Source: Branchiostoma floridae (lineage: Eukaryota; Chordata; Leptocardii; Amphioxiformes; Branchiostomatidae). Taken from it: a DNA stretch of 64,000 bases. The position numbers and the translations under genes were made by a program. This document shows positions 11,136-25,700 of the stretch, in pieces (the stretch's first letter is position 1; each line of letters starts with the position of its first letter). Below the pieces are notes generated by a model. It had not been told where the DNA came from, searched no databases, and saw nothing but the letters and a program-made list of their open reading frames with translations. The stretch covers positions 2,785,516 through 2,849,515 of the forward strand of contig NC_049996.1 in NCBI RefSeq assembly GCF_000003815.2, read 5' to 3'.

Positions 11136-14100
11136 TGTCAAATGATTTCCGTAAATGCGTATCGTCTGATGCAACGGGGTCAAAAAGCTCGTAAAATGAG
11201 TAACGACTGTGAAGTGTGGCGTGTCTACTGTCATGAATACAGAATCGTCTCATAAGTGTCTGTCTGCGTCGGTGGAGTCATTCATGTCTATATGTCTGAT
11301 TGCTGAGTGTGTACTTAGTCAGTCGCGCGTGTATTATATATGTATGCTTTACAATTTTTCTTGATGGCTCTGACATTTACTTGAACGTTTGCATGCAGAT
11401 ATGACTTTGTATGGGGTATTTCATATATCATCTGCAAATGACAAGTAACCGAAGTTTTTAGGGCTAGGATCGCGGATTTCGTGGTACGGATTTCGTCCTT
11501 GAAAACGTAATTCCCTTTCCTTACAATGGGCCGAGTCCACACGTGCGTACGTATTCAACTCTGTATGAGGTCAGTATTGACATTGTTTTTCAGACGCAGT
11601 CGTGTGCACAATATGCAACTCATATGCATCTCAATCCTTTTCTACCAGTTTTGGGTACGCAGGTATTCTCACAGTACGGCCCTGTACTAAAACTGACACA
11701 AAAGAATTGAGATGCGCATGAGGTGCGTATTGTGCATACGACTGCGTATGAAAATGTAAATACGGACTTAATACGAACATGGTACACATGCTCATGTGAC
11801 TAGTGCACCCTTAGATCTAGATATGCTTAGATGTTAGATAACGAAACAGTAGTACCTTTCTGCAGTACCGCAAGGATCGCTTGGAGCGCTGCTTCACTAT
11901 CACTACGGTGGTCAATACTAATACTATAACAGATTACTTACTTGTACTTTTACAATTTCGAACGGCAACATGTATTCATCAAGGTAATCTTTCCCATACC
12001 CCCTACTCCAAAACAGGCTAATTTGACAAACGAGCCAGCCAAAATTCTATAACCCAGTGGTAAATTTCTAGTGATTTAGGCCGTGAGCGATTGCCTCGAA
12101 ATGGGTACAGCTGCAATTTACGTCAATTTCCCACTGATTATGATTTATAGCTACATTATGGAATGCATAATACATTAGTTTAATTAGGTACTGTGTCCCT
12201 TTTTTGCAAAGATAAAGAGCAAATAACAGAATTCCAGCTACTTTACAGGTCAAATAGACTTAAAGGAAATAGTAAATTTAGTATGTTTACATTTGCGTAT
12301 GTCATGTAGTATGTAACTAACTACATTAAAAAGAAATAAATGATAAATTAGTCTAATTATATATTGCGCCCCTTTTAACATATATAAAGGTCCAGGCATA
12401 ATTGTAGCTACGTTGTAGATCAAATGGGCTTAAAAGAAACATTCAATATATTGTACTTTGGGAACGGCATATATAAGCAAATAGCGGCGACTTTTTGTGT
12501 CCTGTGGATAGCACTATTTTTTAAGTTTACCCTGCAATTGAATAGAAGAATAGATTTTTGATATTTACGCCAAGAAAGCTTTTGACATATACACTTTCCC
12601 TGGACGTTAATATGAATATTGGACTGTATTAAACGGAAATAAATTACTGATATAGATAATGTAAAATCAACTGTTCCTTAGCTATGGTTTATCCAGTTTT
12701 AATTACATGCACTGCGTGAGTATGGAATAATTCACTACTCATTATATTACCATTAGCACAATTATTCTATCATTGCCAATATTGTAATACGTACTTGAAC
12801 GTCAACGAGCAATTCACCATATTACACGACGTTTGAGTGTAGTACCTCCATGTTATCATAAATTATGTTTCTTCACCAGTTTCATCTGGACTTACACAAA
12901 GAATGACATCATTTGGTAAACAGTGTTCATGTTCTAATATTTACTCTGGTATTCCATTGGGGATTTGTTTATTCAAAGCTTTCTGTCATCGGATTCTAGG
13001 GTTCTATCGGTAGTGTAAGCAGCTTGTAATGTTTTAACAACAAAGTCGACTCTTTGGGTCTTCTATTTCCTAAGTGGCTACATGCAAATTCTTTATGTTG
13101 CTCTCTAAGCAGAGGTTAGGTTCTTGTTTTAACGTATTCCTAGGGGTTTTATCGGACTCTCTATTGTCAGGGTCTCTTCTAGTCGGACTTGGGTTTATTA
13201 TTATTTTTCAGGTTTTCTTTTTATGCGTTTGGCTAGCAGACGGAAAAATAAAAGAAACCCCATAAAAATGCATAAAAAGACGTCCAGATTCAGTTGGAGA
13301 CTTAACTATGCTAATGAGTACATTTTTTATACAGTACGCTACCCTAGGATTGAAGTGGGGATATTTGATATATCTTTCATTATGCCTTTTATGTTGTTTA
13401 TTTGTGTAACGTTATGACGACATATTTGTTATTCTCATCAAGTTACACAAAGTGACACCGGCCAAACATGAATAGATAAACGTGTGATACAATCTGTCTA
13501 ACACAGACCGAGAACAAGACAGCTAGAAAAAAAAAAAACTTTACCGCCGCACGGTCAACTACAAACTACAAAATCATGATAATACAAATCTAAGGAGAGG
13601 GATGGGCTCCCACCTTCCATAATGTACCCTAAAACAAGTGGATAACAACCCACTGTCCCTACGGCCTCAAAAGGGCCATTGGACTACCTTTACCTATTCT
13701 GACTATACAAATATATACGTCCGTTAGAACTCATGGGATGTTGACTTTCGAATAAATTGTCTAACGTTCTGTCATCATACCTCACGTCATAACATGGCCT
13801 TATCAACCTTCATTTTTTTAATAATTAATCTCTCTCGATAAAAATATCTCAAATACTTTATTACGTTGGACAACGCCTTTGTTATCATAACAACCTTTGT
13901 ATTCGTTATCATGCTATCATTTCGGCATGTGTAGCCATATTCTGAAATTTATAAATCATGTCTACATCGTTATTCACATAAAAAGGCAAACAGGGCAATT
14001 TAAGCCATTTAAGTTCGGTTAAAATCGATGTGTAACTCTTGCGTCCTCGAATAACCTCTATTGGCCTTTGTTCCGTTTTCTTTTATATGCTGATAGGCTG

Positions 14101-14160
14101 TCTCGCCGGGCAAAACATGCATTGTTACATTTACATGCACCTCAAAGGCTTTCAGAAAAT
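11136..14160. other. AT-rich non-coding stretch with small repeats
   Basis: A two-copy tandem repeat lies at 12158-12452 (shared 'ggtcaaatagacttaaaggaaa'-like word). A SINE-like repeat B tail lies at 13590-13695 (gtggataacaacccactgtc, ggactacctttacct). Short ORFs are not convincing. Confidence 0.5.
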
Positions 14161-14174
14161 CTATAAGGGCATAT

Positions 14175-14305
14175 AAGGGGAAGAAGAGTGATGGATGTCA
14201 CTCGAAACGTCCGGAAGTAAATATCCGTTTTTTTATCCAGTTGTAGAGATTGAATTGTATTTGAATATTGCTTACCTGGATGTCTAACCTTCATAAACCT
14301 ATAAG
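14175..14305 (+). repeat. Dispersed repeat copy ('actcgaaacgtccggaagta')
   Basis: Shares 'cactcgaaacgtccggaagt', 'atccagttgtagaga' and 'acctggatgtctaaccttcat' with 55085-55185 and, in part, 20325-20385. Its origin (possibly a retroelement 3' end) is not proven. Confidence 0.5.
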
Positions 14306-14309
14306 GGCA

Positions 14310-15041
14310 TTGAATTCCCTGAATGGGTGCGTTTAGAATTGACGTTGAAAATGTTGTCAGTTCTACTTAGCGTTCTATTTTGTCTTCTTAAAACGTTTGT
14401 CAGCGCTCTTCCATCTGTACGTCTTCGGGCTAAGCCCTTAAGAAGAGTTCAGGAGGATCCTTAAAATCGTTAAGGGTCGCTGCGTCTTCCAAGGGGAATG
14501 TCTAAGAACTCTGTTACTTTAAATACCACGTCCTTTTGACATCTTTAAATCTTCTCCGTACCGTTAGTCTTTGGGGTCGGGGGGATAGAAATTTGAACCT
14601 CAGCCAGGAATGCCATTTTTTTTTCGCCGAAGCTAAATCGTGGGTGCAATGCCAGATGTTAAAAAGACTGCAGTGTGTGAGAGAGAGCGGTAGTTCTGTT
14701 ACAGTTGTACTGGCCCCAGACGTGCTTCGGTCGGAAATTCTAACCTTCCCACCCGGTGTATGTAAATACGGCGTATTTATTTTGGTCATTTCCTGCGAAG
14801 CGTGTGACCCGAAACACCCATTTATCTTCCTAACAATCTCTCACACCACATTTTGTGCTATTTTGCGTCCTGTCAACATATATATTCTTTAAAACTTTGT
14901 CAAACTGTTGAAGAGATTTCTGTCTCAGCACGTGTGGTGAGGATATTTATGTACGTGTGTGTTTTGTGTACATTTGAGTAACGGGTTACGTGGGTTCGTC
15001 TGGCGGACGATTCAGCTAATTATCATGATAATCTCTTGCAG
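14310..15041 (+). other. Region upstream of gene 1
   Basis: No clear promoter motif. ORFs at 14514-14892 overlap on both strands and look random. 'Upstream' ends at the candidate acceptor at 15041. Confidence 0.4.
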
Positions 15042-15148
15042 ACGATTTGGGGCAGCCTAGAATGAACTCACCCATTCAGGGGGACACCACAGTGGCAAGC
15101 TGCACGCCTAGGGTGGCTGGCGACTCGTCTATTATGTGCTGAAAATAC
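15042..15148 (+). other. Candidate 5' UTR part of exon 1, with splice acceptor and uORF
   Basis: A good acceptor (atctcttgcag) ends at 15041, so this exon may begin at 15042 downstream of an untranslated exon that I could not locate. A perfect 14-bp palindrome (ATTATCATGATAAT, 15019-15032) lies just before the acceptor. A short upstream ORF (ATG 15062-15064, 26 codons, TGA 15140-15142) is in the same frame as the main ORF and stops 6 nt before its first ATG. Transcription could also start within this stretch; no TATA box is evident. Confidence 0.45.
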
Positions 15149-15818
15149 ATGAGGGAAAAGGGGCGCTACACAAAGGGAATAACTCTGCATATCGTACCGG
15201 TAGACCCTCGGAGATGCTGTGAACCCACCGAGAGTTCCACCGCGCTGCTCTCGGGAAGAGGCGACACATCCCACCGAAGGCTCGCCCGTGAGGCTACGAT
15301 GGAAAGCGGCGTCATGGCCAAGGTGGGCAGGTCGATATTCTACTACAGCGAGCCCGAAATATCGGACGGCTCCCGCGCTAACTCGGCAGAATCGCTATGC
15401 TCCGATGACTCGAGTTTATCAGCGAACGAGCCCGTAGCGGGCGTGAGTACGGGCAGCCTTCCCTGCCGAGGCCACCACGGACGGGAGCGGTTTATCGCAG
15501 TCCCCGGCCCCGACGGGGTCACCCTCGCACAGCTTACTCACTCCGGCTTTCTCAAAGCCTTTCCACAAAATCCGCTTAGCCGCCGAGGCTCGGAGGATAT
15601 GCTAAGCAAAGATAAAGACTCTGACACGGAATCGTGCAAAAGCGGAGGAGTTACAGCAGCGCCTGCCAGCAAACGTACCAGCATACCAAGAAGGTCTTCT
15701 ACGGGTTCGTACGAGATGTCAACGGCCCGGAGGAAACTGGTAGCGGCTCGGCAAAAACTCGGGCGAAAGGCGACAGGATCTTTCAGAAGCACTGCTGACA
15801 AGACATCGCAAAGTGACG
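15149..15818 (+). CDS. GRASP-like: Gene 1 exon 1 (N-terminal, serine-rich)
   Basis: Open from ATG 15149 to the donor GACG|gtgagt, ending with one base of codon 224. It encodes residues 1-223. The composition is polar with several RRxS-type sites (for example RTSIPRRSST, near residue 185), typical of disordered phosphorylated regions. Base composition is GC-richer than the flanks. The 15149 ATG has a weak context (T at -3); the ATG at 15299 (protein MESGVMAKVG) has A at -3 and G at +4 and may be the true start, giving 616 residues. The ORF reads on past the donor to 15919, but that stretch is intron. Confidence 0.8.
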
Positions 15819-18800
15819 GTGAGTTGTTTGGGTTATTTTCTACCAGGGCTTTTTTTTCTGGCGCGGGTTTTGTTTTGTTGGGTCGAAATCTCATGTTGTG
15901 CGTACTGAAAATGGGGTAGCCATGAATGCATTGTCAGTTGTACGTATTTTTTAATCCTTTTGCTGTAAAGAAAGGTTTCAATGTACGGATAAAACCATTT
16001 GCGTTAGAGGGTTAATGAGTTGGTTTACAACTGTCTGGGCTGTCTGTGTTTGTATACAAAGGGATCCCCCGTTTTGTATCGACATCGCGCCCCACTCAAT
16101 CACGTATTATTATCGACCGGGCGATCTCGCCATGTCTGTATAGTGTACGGCTAACAAAAACAAGCACCCTACCCGGATATAAGGCTTTCCTTACCACTGA
16201 GTAGAACGATTTAATTTTTTTCTTGGAAATCTGAAATTTTGGGGCGCAGATGGCACAATAGGATTAAGTCCCGGCACGTGGGGTTATTTGGATTAAGTGT
16301 GTACATTTGCATATGAATGGTTTTAATTCCTATGTATGGCCACCTTGAGAGAGATTCCCCTGTCCTACATTCTGGTCAATTATCTTCGAAATCATTCCTT
16401 TATCTTAAAAAAAATAAAGGAAAGGAATGACAGTAGATGATTTTGCTTTTTCGTACAGTATGAAGACACTGGGAAAATATAAGCGCGTGCTGTCTTGGTG
16501 TTTGGCTTTTAAGAATTAACGTAAACAAACCACCTGCCATTTTTAGATACCCCGCCCTCCAGGAATGGTACGGTCCGGTCAACTTATCGTCTGAAAAGGG
16601 ACGCACAAGCACCTGGCGCTCCCCGCGGCTTTTCCCGCCCTTTTCTTATTCAGTGCATTCAGACGAAAAATTTCACTGAAAATCGCCTCAAAAGGCACAC
16701 AAAAACCCCGCGAAGCTTGCACCGGGTTAGGAAATAATCTGTACTGTCATGTATGGGCTTCGCTGTTGACATATTCAGTCACAACAATGGCGTTGTTGGG
16801 TGAGGTGACAAGGGGCACGTGCACATGAATAAATGATGCGCGCACTGTCGTCCAATATAAAATGGCGGGTTATGTCATAAAATCGTTCGATATTTTATCG
16901 ACAGCAATCTTCTCAGCAATTCAGAGGATTTTCTCTTTAAATTACAAGTACCAAGTCTTCCAGAAGTAATTTCTTACTTTTGAAGGGTGGAATTCTGGAA
17001 TTCTAAACGACAGGAACCGCAAATTATATCGTCCAGTTTTCAATGAAATTTCATGTCATAAGCTCGTTCAATACAGTATCGAGAAAACTCTCCTTCCCAA
17101 TATTGGCACTTATACGGACGTATCAAGTACCTCAAAAGTAATTTCTTCACTTGAAGGCCATATCTCTGAACTTGAAGTATTAAAAAAGATCGCCATTCCA
17201 CTAGACGGCGATCGCTCTACGACGTCGCTGCGATCTACATTTGAATTGTGTATCCTTCGATCATGCAAAATGTACAAATTCGACTGAAATAAAGTGAAAA
17301 GACAACAAAACACACATAGGGTAGGAAGAATCATTTTTATCCATAAAATTCGTTGAGCGCTCAATCAAATCTAAGGTCGCAGGAAGGTCGCAGCAAGGTT
17401 GCAGCGGGGTCGACAGGCTAGTGGAAGGGGGTGTAAGTAGTATCAAGTCCTCCGCAAGTAATTTCCTACGTTTGAAGGCCATAGCTCTGAAGTAACGAAA
17501 CCCGATATGCAGTATCCTTGGTAGTAATGAGCAAGTAACGACGTTTCGACCATGCAAACGGGCGGTGCTATCCACCGAATACAAATTAATTCAGCACAAT
17601 ATCGTATAAGCGCCCGTCGCCAACCATGACTCACTATGAGTATGAGTAATTATTAAAAACAGTTCTCCTTTCCCGGCGATTCTGAATCACCTAATTTGTG
17701 ATTATGACCGAACTCTTACCCCACTCGCAGTGAAATTCTCGCGTAGTTCGCTTCTGGATAGCCCTTTTCCGTGGAAACGCTGATGGGAGGTACGTGTGTT
17801 TGCCGTAAAATCGTAGAAAATTTAAGTCTTTCCAAGCGATAAAGTTTCAGTCTTTTGTCAGTTGTCTACGTTTTAGTGGTTTTATTGTCATATTACGAGC
17901 TGTTTGCCTTATTTGTCTGCATGCAAAGACACACAAAGTGAAAATCGCCCCCCCCCCGAATTTGTTTAAGTGTTAAGAATTTTCGCCTTTTGGAAAAGGT
18001 CACAAATACGGTCATGCGCTAAGGCAAGGGTCGACTTTGAATCCATCTTGAGAGAAGACATTCTGCATGAACAATTTCAGACCCCCTCTAGATTTTCCTG
18101 ACTTTGTTGGTATGCCATAAAAATTTGACTTTCATCTTTGCTATGCGCTTCAGAATTTTCTTGTCATTCATATTTATTGCAGGTGCTAGGTGATTTGCCT
18201 TGCATGTATGCAAAGAATTTTTCGCGAACAGTTGATAACCCAAACTTAACATTTTTCAGATAGAAATGATTTGACCTAAATGCCCCTCGACTTTGCGGTT
18301 TATCTACGCTTTAGAATCTTTAATTTCTCAAATACTCGCTGTTCAAATTCCCTCGTATGCGTGCAAAGAAATTTGGCATGAACAATTTCACCCTCAAAAG
18401 CTTTAGATATCCCCTATATTCTTTACACGCTGCAAATATATATCTACTTGCCCCGCAAGGCTTTCCAAGAAAAAACCCTACATTATCCTTGCTAGAGATG
18501 ACATTTTCGAGCCAAATACCTAGGGAGGGGCGCAATTGATGACAATCGCCTGTGCGAACCTTCCATATCCCACAGGCGCAATCTCATCCATGTTCACATG
18601 ATGGAACGGTTCAGCTTTGGTGTCCACGCCAAAACGATAAATATCAAAGTCTAACTTGTGGCCTAACTCGAAGGTTATTCCCAAGGTGTACCTACATAAA
18701 GCATGTCTCAAATTTCATTATTTTGTCTCGTCGTTTAGCGAGTGTGTGTTGACATAAATACATAAATTTGGTATTTCGTAAGTCAGTAGTCGTAGATTTT

Positions 18801-21800
18801 CATTGCTTTTATTGCGCCATACTGCACAACGTGGTGTGTATATACATTAATGCCAAAACATGATCGGCATGAAATTTGGTACTTCGAAAGTCAAGAATCG
18901 TAGATTTTCATTTCTTTTATTGCACTACACCGCACAGCGTGGTATATATACATTAATGCCAAAACATGTTCTGAATTTCTAAAGCAATTTCATAAAGGCT
19001 TCCTATGGGGAAACCTATCGCAAGGACGCAATTTCCCGCCACTAATTCCTGTATTTGCTCTGTTGTCGTCGCTGGAATGCATACATTATAGAACAAATTA
19101 ATTCTCTATGCACAAAAGGGAATAAGAGATAAAATTCATAAACGTGTGTTGTATTTATAATGTTCATTGGAGACGGTGGTGTAAAATGCGTAAGCCGTGT
19201 TGCCGTTCAGGTAAATTGCGTATGTTGTTGAAATCGGGTGGGGTTTTCAATTTATGTGTGTTCACGGTGGGGGGGGGGGGGGGTCGTTGACTATTAACGC
19301 ATGCAGAATATAGCATCCATCTAATGCATGTCGTGCGTGTATTGCATCTATATTCTTTAACTCATCCACTAACAGCTTTCACTACTAGCATCTCCATTCT
19401 ACTATAGATTGCAACCTCTTTGCGACCTAAAATTTGACAGGGCCCTCACCGAATTTTATAGATGAAAAACGATTTGCGTATTTTGTTGTCTTTTTAGTTA
19501 TACTTTTACATTTTACGTAATATTTCAATTATAAGATCAAGGGTTACACAGATGCAATGTAGTATAGGTCGCAGCGAGATCGCCATCTAGTGGAATGGGG
19601 GCTAACCAACATAACCCATTCCGCCATCTTGTTTCGTCATCATGACGTCATCACCTGTCCTGTCTCGCCTTACTCACATCTCATCTTACATGTTCTCCCA
19701 GACGACAGCAGTCGCTGCAGTACTATAAGACGCGGTTGGTAGTCTTAAATATGCTTCTTAACCCCCAACCCATCCACCACCACCACCAGCACAATTTTCT
19801 TTCAGCATGCAAACTGCATTTTGATCTGATTTTGTGAGTAATAAGGAAGCGCATGGTTCTAAGTGCTTATGCGAAGCGAAAAGCATTGTGGGTAACATGT
19901 CAAAGGTAAAGCCCAACACATCTGGACATATGTAAAGCATGGTAAAGACAATAACAATAAAAGTAAGGGGCTTCACCGTTGACATATTAACCAGAATGCA
20001 TTTCGCTGCGGATGAGAACTTATAACTTATCCTTATTGATATCAGAGACGTAGTCTTAAACAAAGTTGAATTCTAACTTAACTTTAAGTTAAGTTTGCAA
20101 CTTTTTCTTATCTAATATTTCACCCCTTTCCCTAACTCTATGCACAAGGTCTACCTATACTTTACTATATCTTTCTCGTATGGACTACTTGTATGTGAAA
20201 GTTCTTTCTTGAAAGACTCAAATTCTAAATGGCCACACTCTTTTCTTCCTATTTCAATGTAACGTTTTTCAGACGAAGTTTTCATTTGCATCACTGTCAA
20301 AAGAAATTCATTGTTTGAAAATCTCCAGTTGCTTTATTAACATGATATTTTGCCTATTTTACAACCTGGGCGTCTAACCTTCATTGATGTACTCATTTGT
20401 ATGTTGTTGTTTTTCATGAATTTTTCAGCTAAACACGGAGACTTGAAGAGATCGCTGAGCCCTCAGCTGGGCAGGTACATCAAGAGTTACCTCCTGCGGC
20501 AGGGCAGTCCCAAACACGCACTGCTGAGAGCCAGTCATATACAGTAAGTACACTACAGTTTTCTCTTTATCCCACCGCTGCCACCAAATGTAGAGGAGAA
20601 TAGAAAGAGACGTGGACTCTCTGCTTGCTTGGTAACAACTGTAATGGACAGACCTGGGGTCTTGTCCCTTTATTGAATAATAATCAGATACAGATGTGGA
20701 ATTGCCCTGTCATAGGAACACCTATGGACAGACTTATTGATGCTCCTGTTATCTCAGCTAAAACACATTGCAACATCCCAATGTGCTCCTATTGTCTCAG
20801 AGCAACAATCTTAACATGTCATTGTGTGCAAAAGAGTAGAGATGATGACGAGAAGGCCCTTGCCTTGGTGCTGAATGTGAAATCTGAGTATTTTCAACTT
20901 CAAATACATTGGTAAATGTACACTGCCTATGCGACTTACATAGCCCATGTGGACAATACAGGAACGGTATGCGAAGGCATCGTTGCTTTTGTAATTCTGG
21001 TCTTTCAAATTCCATAGCATTTTTTTGAGGCCGTAAGCGGGCAGTGTGTTGTAATCCACTGTGTCTAGGATACGGTATTGGAAGGTGGAGCCCATCCCTC
21101 TACTTCCACCGCCTTTTACCTCCCCGATCAAAGTCAGGTACACATTTTACACCTAAGAAAAGTACCTATTCCTAAAACATGGCGTCTTTCAAACCATGAA
21201 TGATCACGAATTCCAAGAATCGAACTCATGACCTCTCGATCCATTCGGTCATTCTATGCCACTCAAATACATTGAGTATCACACAACAGAAGTCACGAAC
21301 GCTAGCAATGATTACCTACCTACCTACCTACCTAGTCAATGATTACAAATATATTTACTGATTGTTTCGAGGGATCAATGAGAAATAAGACCCCACACAC
21401 GGAGGGGAATAATCGATACAGTTTGCCCTATATATGTCTGAAGACCCCCAGATGACCCCCACCCGTGAGGAAACAACAATGAAAACAATGCCCTGACCTC
21501 TTTCGGTCGATTCAATTTCAAAATCGATTTTTATGGAGATAAGAAAACCCGAGTATTACCATAGTAATTGGCAGCATCATCTCTACGGTAGGAATGGGTC
21601 CCACCGCGAACCTTTCGCCGCCGTTGTATCTAATATTAATAAGAATTGATATTCCTATGATATATATTACTCTGACAAAAAATGGGCGTATCAGAGGGCG
21701 GACAGTTATGGTTGAATCCATTTATTGAGTTTGAAGCGCGGTATTTTGTTTCAAAATTTATGAAAACACAAAAGAGAAGAATACCAATTTTTGTTGTCGC

Positions 21801-22621
21801 AACGTCCAAATTTTACGACCTTTGGTCTTTTCATTAATCAAAATTGTTATGATTTTCTTGAACATTTGTTCGTATGATCAGTTTAAGATATTTGCGGTAC
21901 ATGATATTTTAAAAAAATTGAGTCAGAAAAGAATGGATATCTCGTTGGTTGATAAACCCCCAGTAGACATGTTTCAATCCATTTATTGAATTTGAATCGC
22001 TGTATTTTGCTTCAAATGACAAACTTTTGGACCCTTTGTCTTTTTTCATCCAGATTGTGATGACATCCAGATTGTGATGATTTAAAAAAAAGAAACATTT
22101 GTCCACATCTATTTAAAATATTTGCGGTACGTGGAATATATAATAAAAGCTTGTAAGATTGTAAAAAAAAAATGGATGATCATGATATCTCCTTGACCCC
22201 CCCCCCCCTCTCATGGGGACGAGGGAGAAGCCATGCGCGGATATTACGGTCTCGTTCCCAGTTTGATTACATCCGCCAGTTGGTGATAGTTTGCTTGACA
22301 GAACTCTGATAGGCAACGTCGGTCGTAAACGTTCTTAGGGGGAGGGGGGCACGAAATTTACGCTTGCTAAGCCAAAGGTTCTTAACTACAACACCAGGGT
22401 ACCGTAATCTATCTGAATCAGAGCGTGATGTTTAATCTGTATTCTTTGAGAGGATTTGTAGATAAAACTGTGGGATCTGTTCAATTTAATGCATGACTAC
22501 TGACGCGCATATTAAAGTGAACACTATGCAACCTAGTGTATACATGTAAAGATGTATAGAATTCTAGCCAACAAATTAAGAACCTTTATATCAAATAAAT
22601 TGCACCATTAACAATGAGAGT

Positions 22622-22705
<84 letters not shown>

Positions 22706-25700
22706 ATAGTAGTAGTAGTAGTAGTAATAGTAGTAGAAGAGATATCTACCAATAAAAAAATCACGACCATAGCATGTCCAGAACACGAGATAGCAAAACC
22801 AGAAGTTCTGTTGCAGTACCATCCCATAGAAAGCCGCTAGGAGGCCCATTATCGAACTTGACCTTTGTTTCCCGAACCCTACCTGTCCAACAAATACCAT
22901 AGATATCCACCCATAGCTTCTTGGGTTATGTTGCCCACAAACAAACAAACAAGCACACAAACCGAAAACATAACCTTGACAAAGGTAAACATGTATTCTG
23001 TACACACAGATCATCTACATACATATCGCACAACGAAAAATCAAAATGGCGGCCTTTCCCCTGTGGTAAATGAAAACGGCGCCAACACAATGGCGACGTC
23101 CTTTAGCGCTAGTATCTGACTGTCTGACACAAAGGAACTGATCTCCCCTAAATTCCAATTATTTTCTGGCCACGAGCCTGACAGAGGTTAAAACCAAAGG
23201 AAATCACTCATTCCAAGATAAGACAGAAAGTCCAGTACTGGATAATGGAAAAATGTTAAGGTTTGATGCCTCGTGACATTGACGAGTTGATAAGTATAGA
23301 TAAGACCTTGGGAAAACGTTGTATTTCCGGCTACGGTTAGGAAAAGAAGGTAAGGGTTGCTAAGTAGGTATTTTTTTCAAAAGTTTACAAATATTTGTAA
23401 ATCTTTACAAATGTGAAAGAAGCACACACAGCTTTGACAATGATCTTAAATAAAAATATTTTGGACAGTTAGATCTACTTTCAAAATGATTCTGAAATAT
23501 TATGGTCAATTTTTGAGAAAAAATATTTATTTTTCTATTCAAAATAATTTAAACTTATCACAAATATCACCTAAAAACCTTCATGGTGACTTGGAGTGGA
23601 CAGACTGTAAAATACAGCAAGTCTGTCTTGACTTTTCATCACTCAAATATCAGATAGAAAATTGACTATCCCTTGCCACCGGTAGACCCTCCAAAATGGC
23701 TAGGGTCCGCAGCTTTTTGCTAGTGTCTGTTGGGTAATTTTATACTAGGCCTAGGAAGATCTTGTGAATCAACTGGGACGTTGCCCAACATTAAATACAA
23801 AACTATCACCGAGACTTTTGCGTCGTTTGAGGGAGATCTGTGGTTCAGGGACATAAATATCACTGATAACAGCAGACAGAGCCGAAAATTTAACGTTCCA
23901 AATCTGATTGAATGTTGAAAATGGACTATTGCCCGTAACAGTGCATTGGTTGGGGGGATGAACTGGAATCACCATAACCGCAAAATTGCCTAGTTTGCTG
24001 GATTTGGCTTTGTGGCATGTAATATGCGCTATAAAATGTATACTCTAAATTCATAGCCACCCCAATCCCTGTCTGCATCCCAAAACGCATCGATTTTGAA
24101 CTTACTCTAACAATACACTACGAATACCAGGTTATATAAGATAACAGAGCTTTGATTTAGGGGATGTACTGAAATAACCATAACCACAAAATTGTCTATT
24201 TTGTGAGATCTGGCTTTGTTCCATGTAATGTACGCTCAGATATGTAATAAATATAATACATATAAAATTTATTAATATATTCATGTCCGACCCATCCCTT
24301 ACCCCAAAAACTAAAAACAAAAAGCATTGGGGTGTGAAGTTATTGTTACAGTACACTGCACCCACAAAGTCAGTGTTTCAGTTCAAAGACACTCCTGATA
24401 CACCACTTAAACTTTATGGTCGCAATAAGTCCGCCGAACCATCAAACGAATAGTAAAAAGACTTTTCCCTATCCTACCCGGTATAAGCCCTCTCTAACAG
24501 CTCAACTGGAAAATAACGTGTGCGTCAGATGGGAATATCCGCTGTAGAAGATATATGTCACAGTTTACCTTAATTACATTTGGCTGTACCGGTGTTGGAT
24601 CGCTGCAGCAGACAAGGTATCCTTGGGGACTTACCAACGTGCTAACTCCAACATTCTCTACACGCGTGGCTATTAGTTCACTGGTTCATTTTGTCAATTT
24701 GGTAGTGGTTTAGTGGCGCTGTAAAGAAAAAAAAATCTTTAAAAATATAAAATTTCTGTCTATGTTTTAAAGCCGTATTCATATCAAATATAAAATAAAA
24801 TGCACCAGACGATATGACAGTAATTGTGGACTATTAGTTCACCGATCCATTCTGTTAATATGATAGCTGTCTATTGGCGTTGCAAAGAAAAAAGGCTTTA
24901 AACTAGTCTATAAAGTGTCTATGTTTTTTCGTCATATTCGTTTAAAATATTAAATAAAATGCAGCAGACGTTATGACTGCATGGTAATTAACTCGAACTC
25001 TTCTTTATAGATGGTCATTTGCTCACTTATTCATTTTGTAAATATAGTTATGTTTACTGACTTGGCAAAGAAGAAATCTTTAAAGCTACGAAGAATTCTC
25101 TCTATGTAATGCATCGTATTCTAATAAAATATGAAATAAAATGCAGCAGTCGATACGACGGTATCATAATTGGGGTCAGCGAACAGTCGTACATAATCAT
25201 ATCAAATCATAGGCACCCTCCACTGTTCAATGGCCATAAATATTCAAACAAACTTAGAGCAAATTGGATCAGTTCATACACCATAACGACACGCGTCCTA
25301 GATCAATGGACAAAAGATGAAATCCATCCGGCGAAGGTAGACTATTTGCATATCTAAAAGTTTCAGTGACTATGCATTAATGTTGATGAAAGTGTATAGG
25401 TCAAACTAAGTAGGAAACCCATTATTGAAAATTGACCTTTGTTTTCCCGACCCCTAGACACCTACCAAATATTTTTTTATCATTAAAAAAACATGGTATC
25501 TCACTGCACATTCGGCACCGGTGCGGCGCTGCAGGGTTCGAAAGATTACTCAACGAATTTCAGAGATGAATTTCAAATTTCTTACGTTTTGTGTATTTTG
25601 TTGTCATCTAAGTCATACTCTTACGTATTACGAAATATCTAGATTTTAAAAAATCAGCGAAAAAAAGCCATTATCTATGATGAAAGATAGAAACATTACG

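Larger units (their letters stand above)
15819..20428 (+). other. Gene 1 intron 1 (4.6 kb), non-coding
   Basis: Contains CTCF-motif MITE copies (17192-17429, 19394-19598), repeats of an AAGTAATTTCTTAC-like unit near 16960, 17130 and 17450, loosely repeated segments between 17.9 and 18.4 kb sharing 'gcatgcaaagaa'-like words, a two-copy tandem repeat at 18765-18970 and a G tract at about 19268-19282. No exon-like ORF. Confidence 0.7.

Noticed and set aside
14514-14892. ORFs of 91 and 118 codons on opposite strands
   Set aside because: Mutually overlapping, no recognisable motif, no splice-compatible link to gene 1.
15819-15919. Continuation of the gene 1 first exon ORF
   Set aside because: A GTGAGT donor at 15819 and in-phase exon 2 fit better; the extension becomes hydrophobic and low-complexity.
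22586-23014. Poly-tyrosine and poly-threonine ORFs
   Set aside because: Translations of the (GTA)n repeat plus element D.
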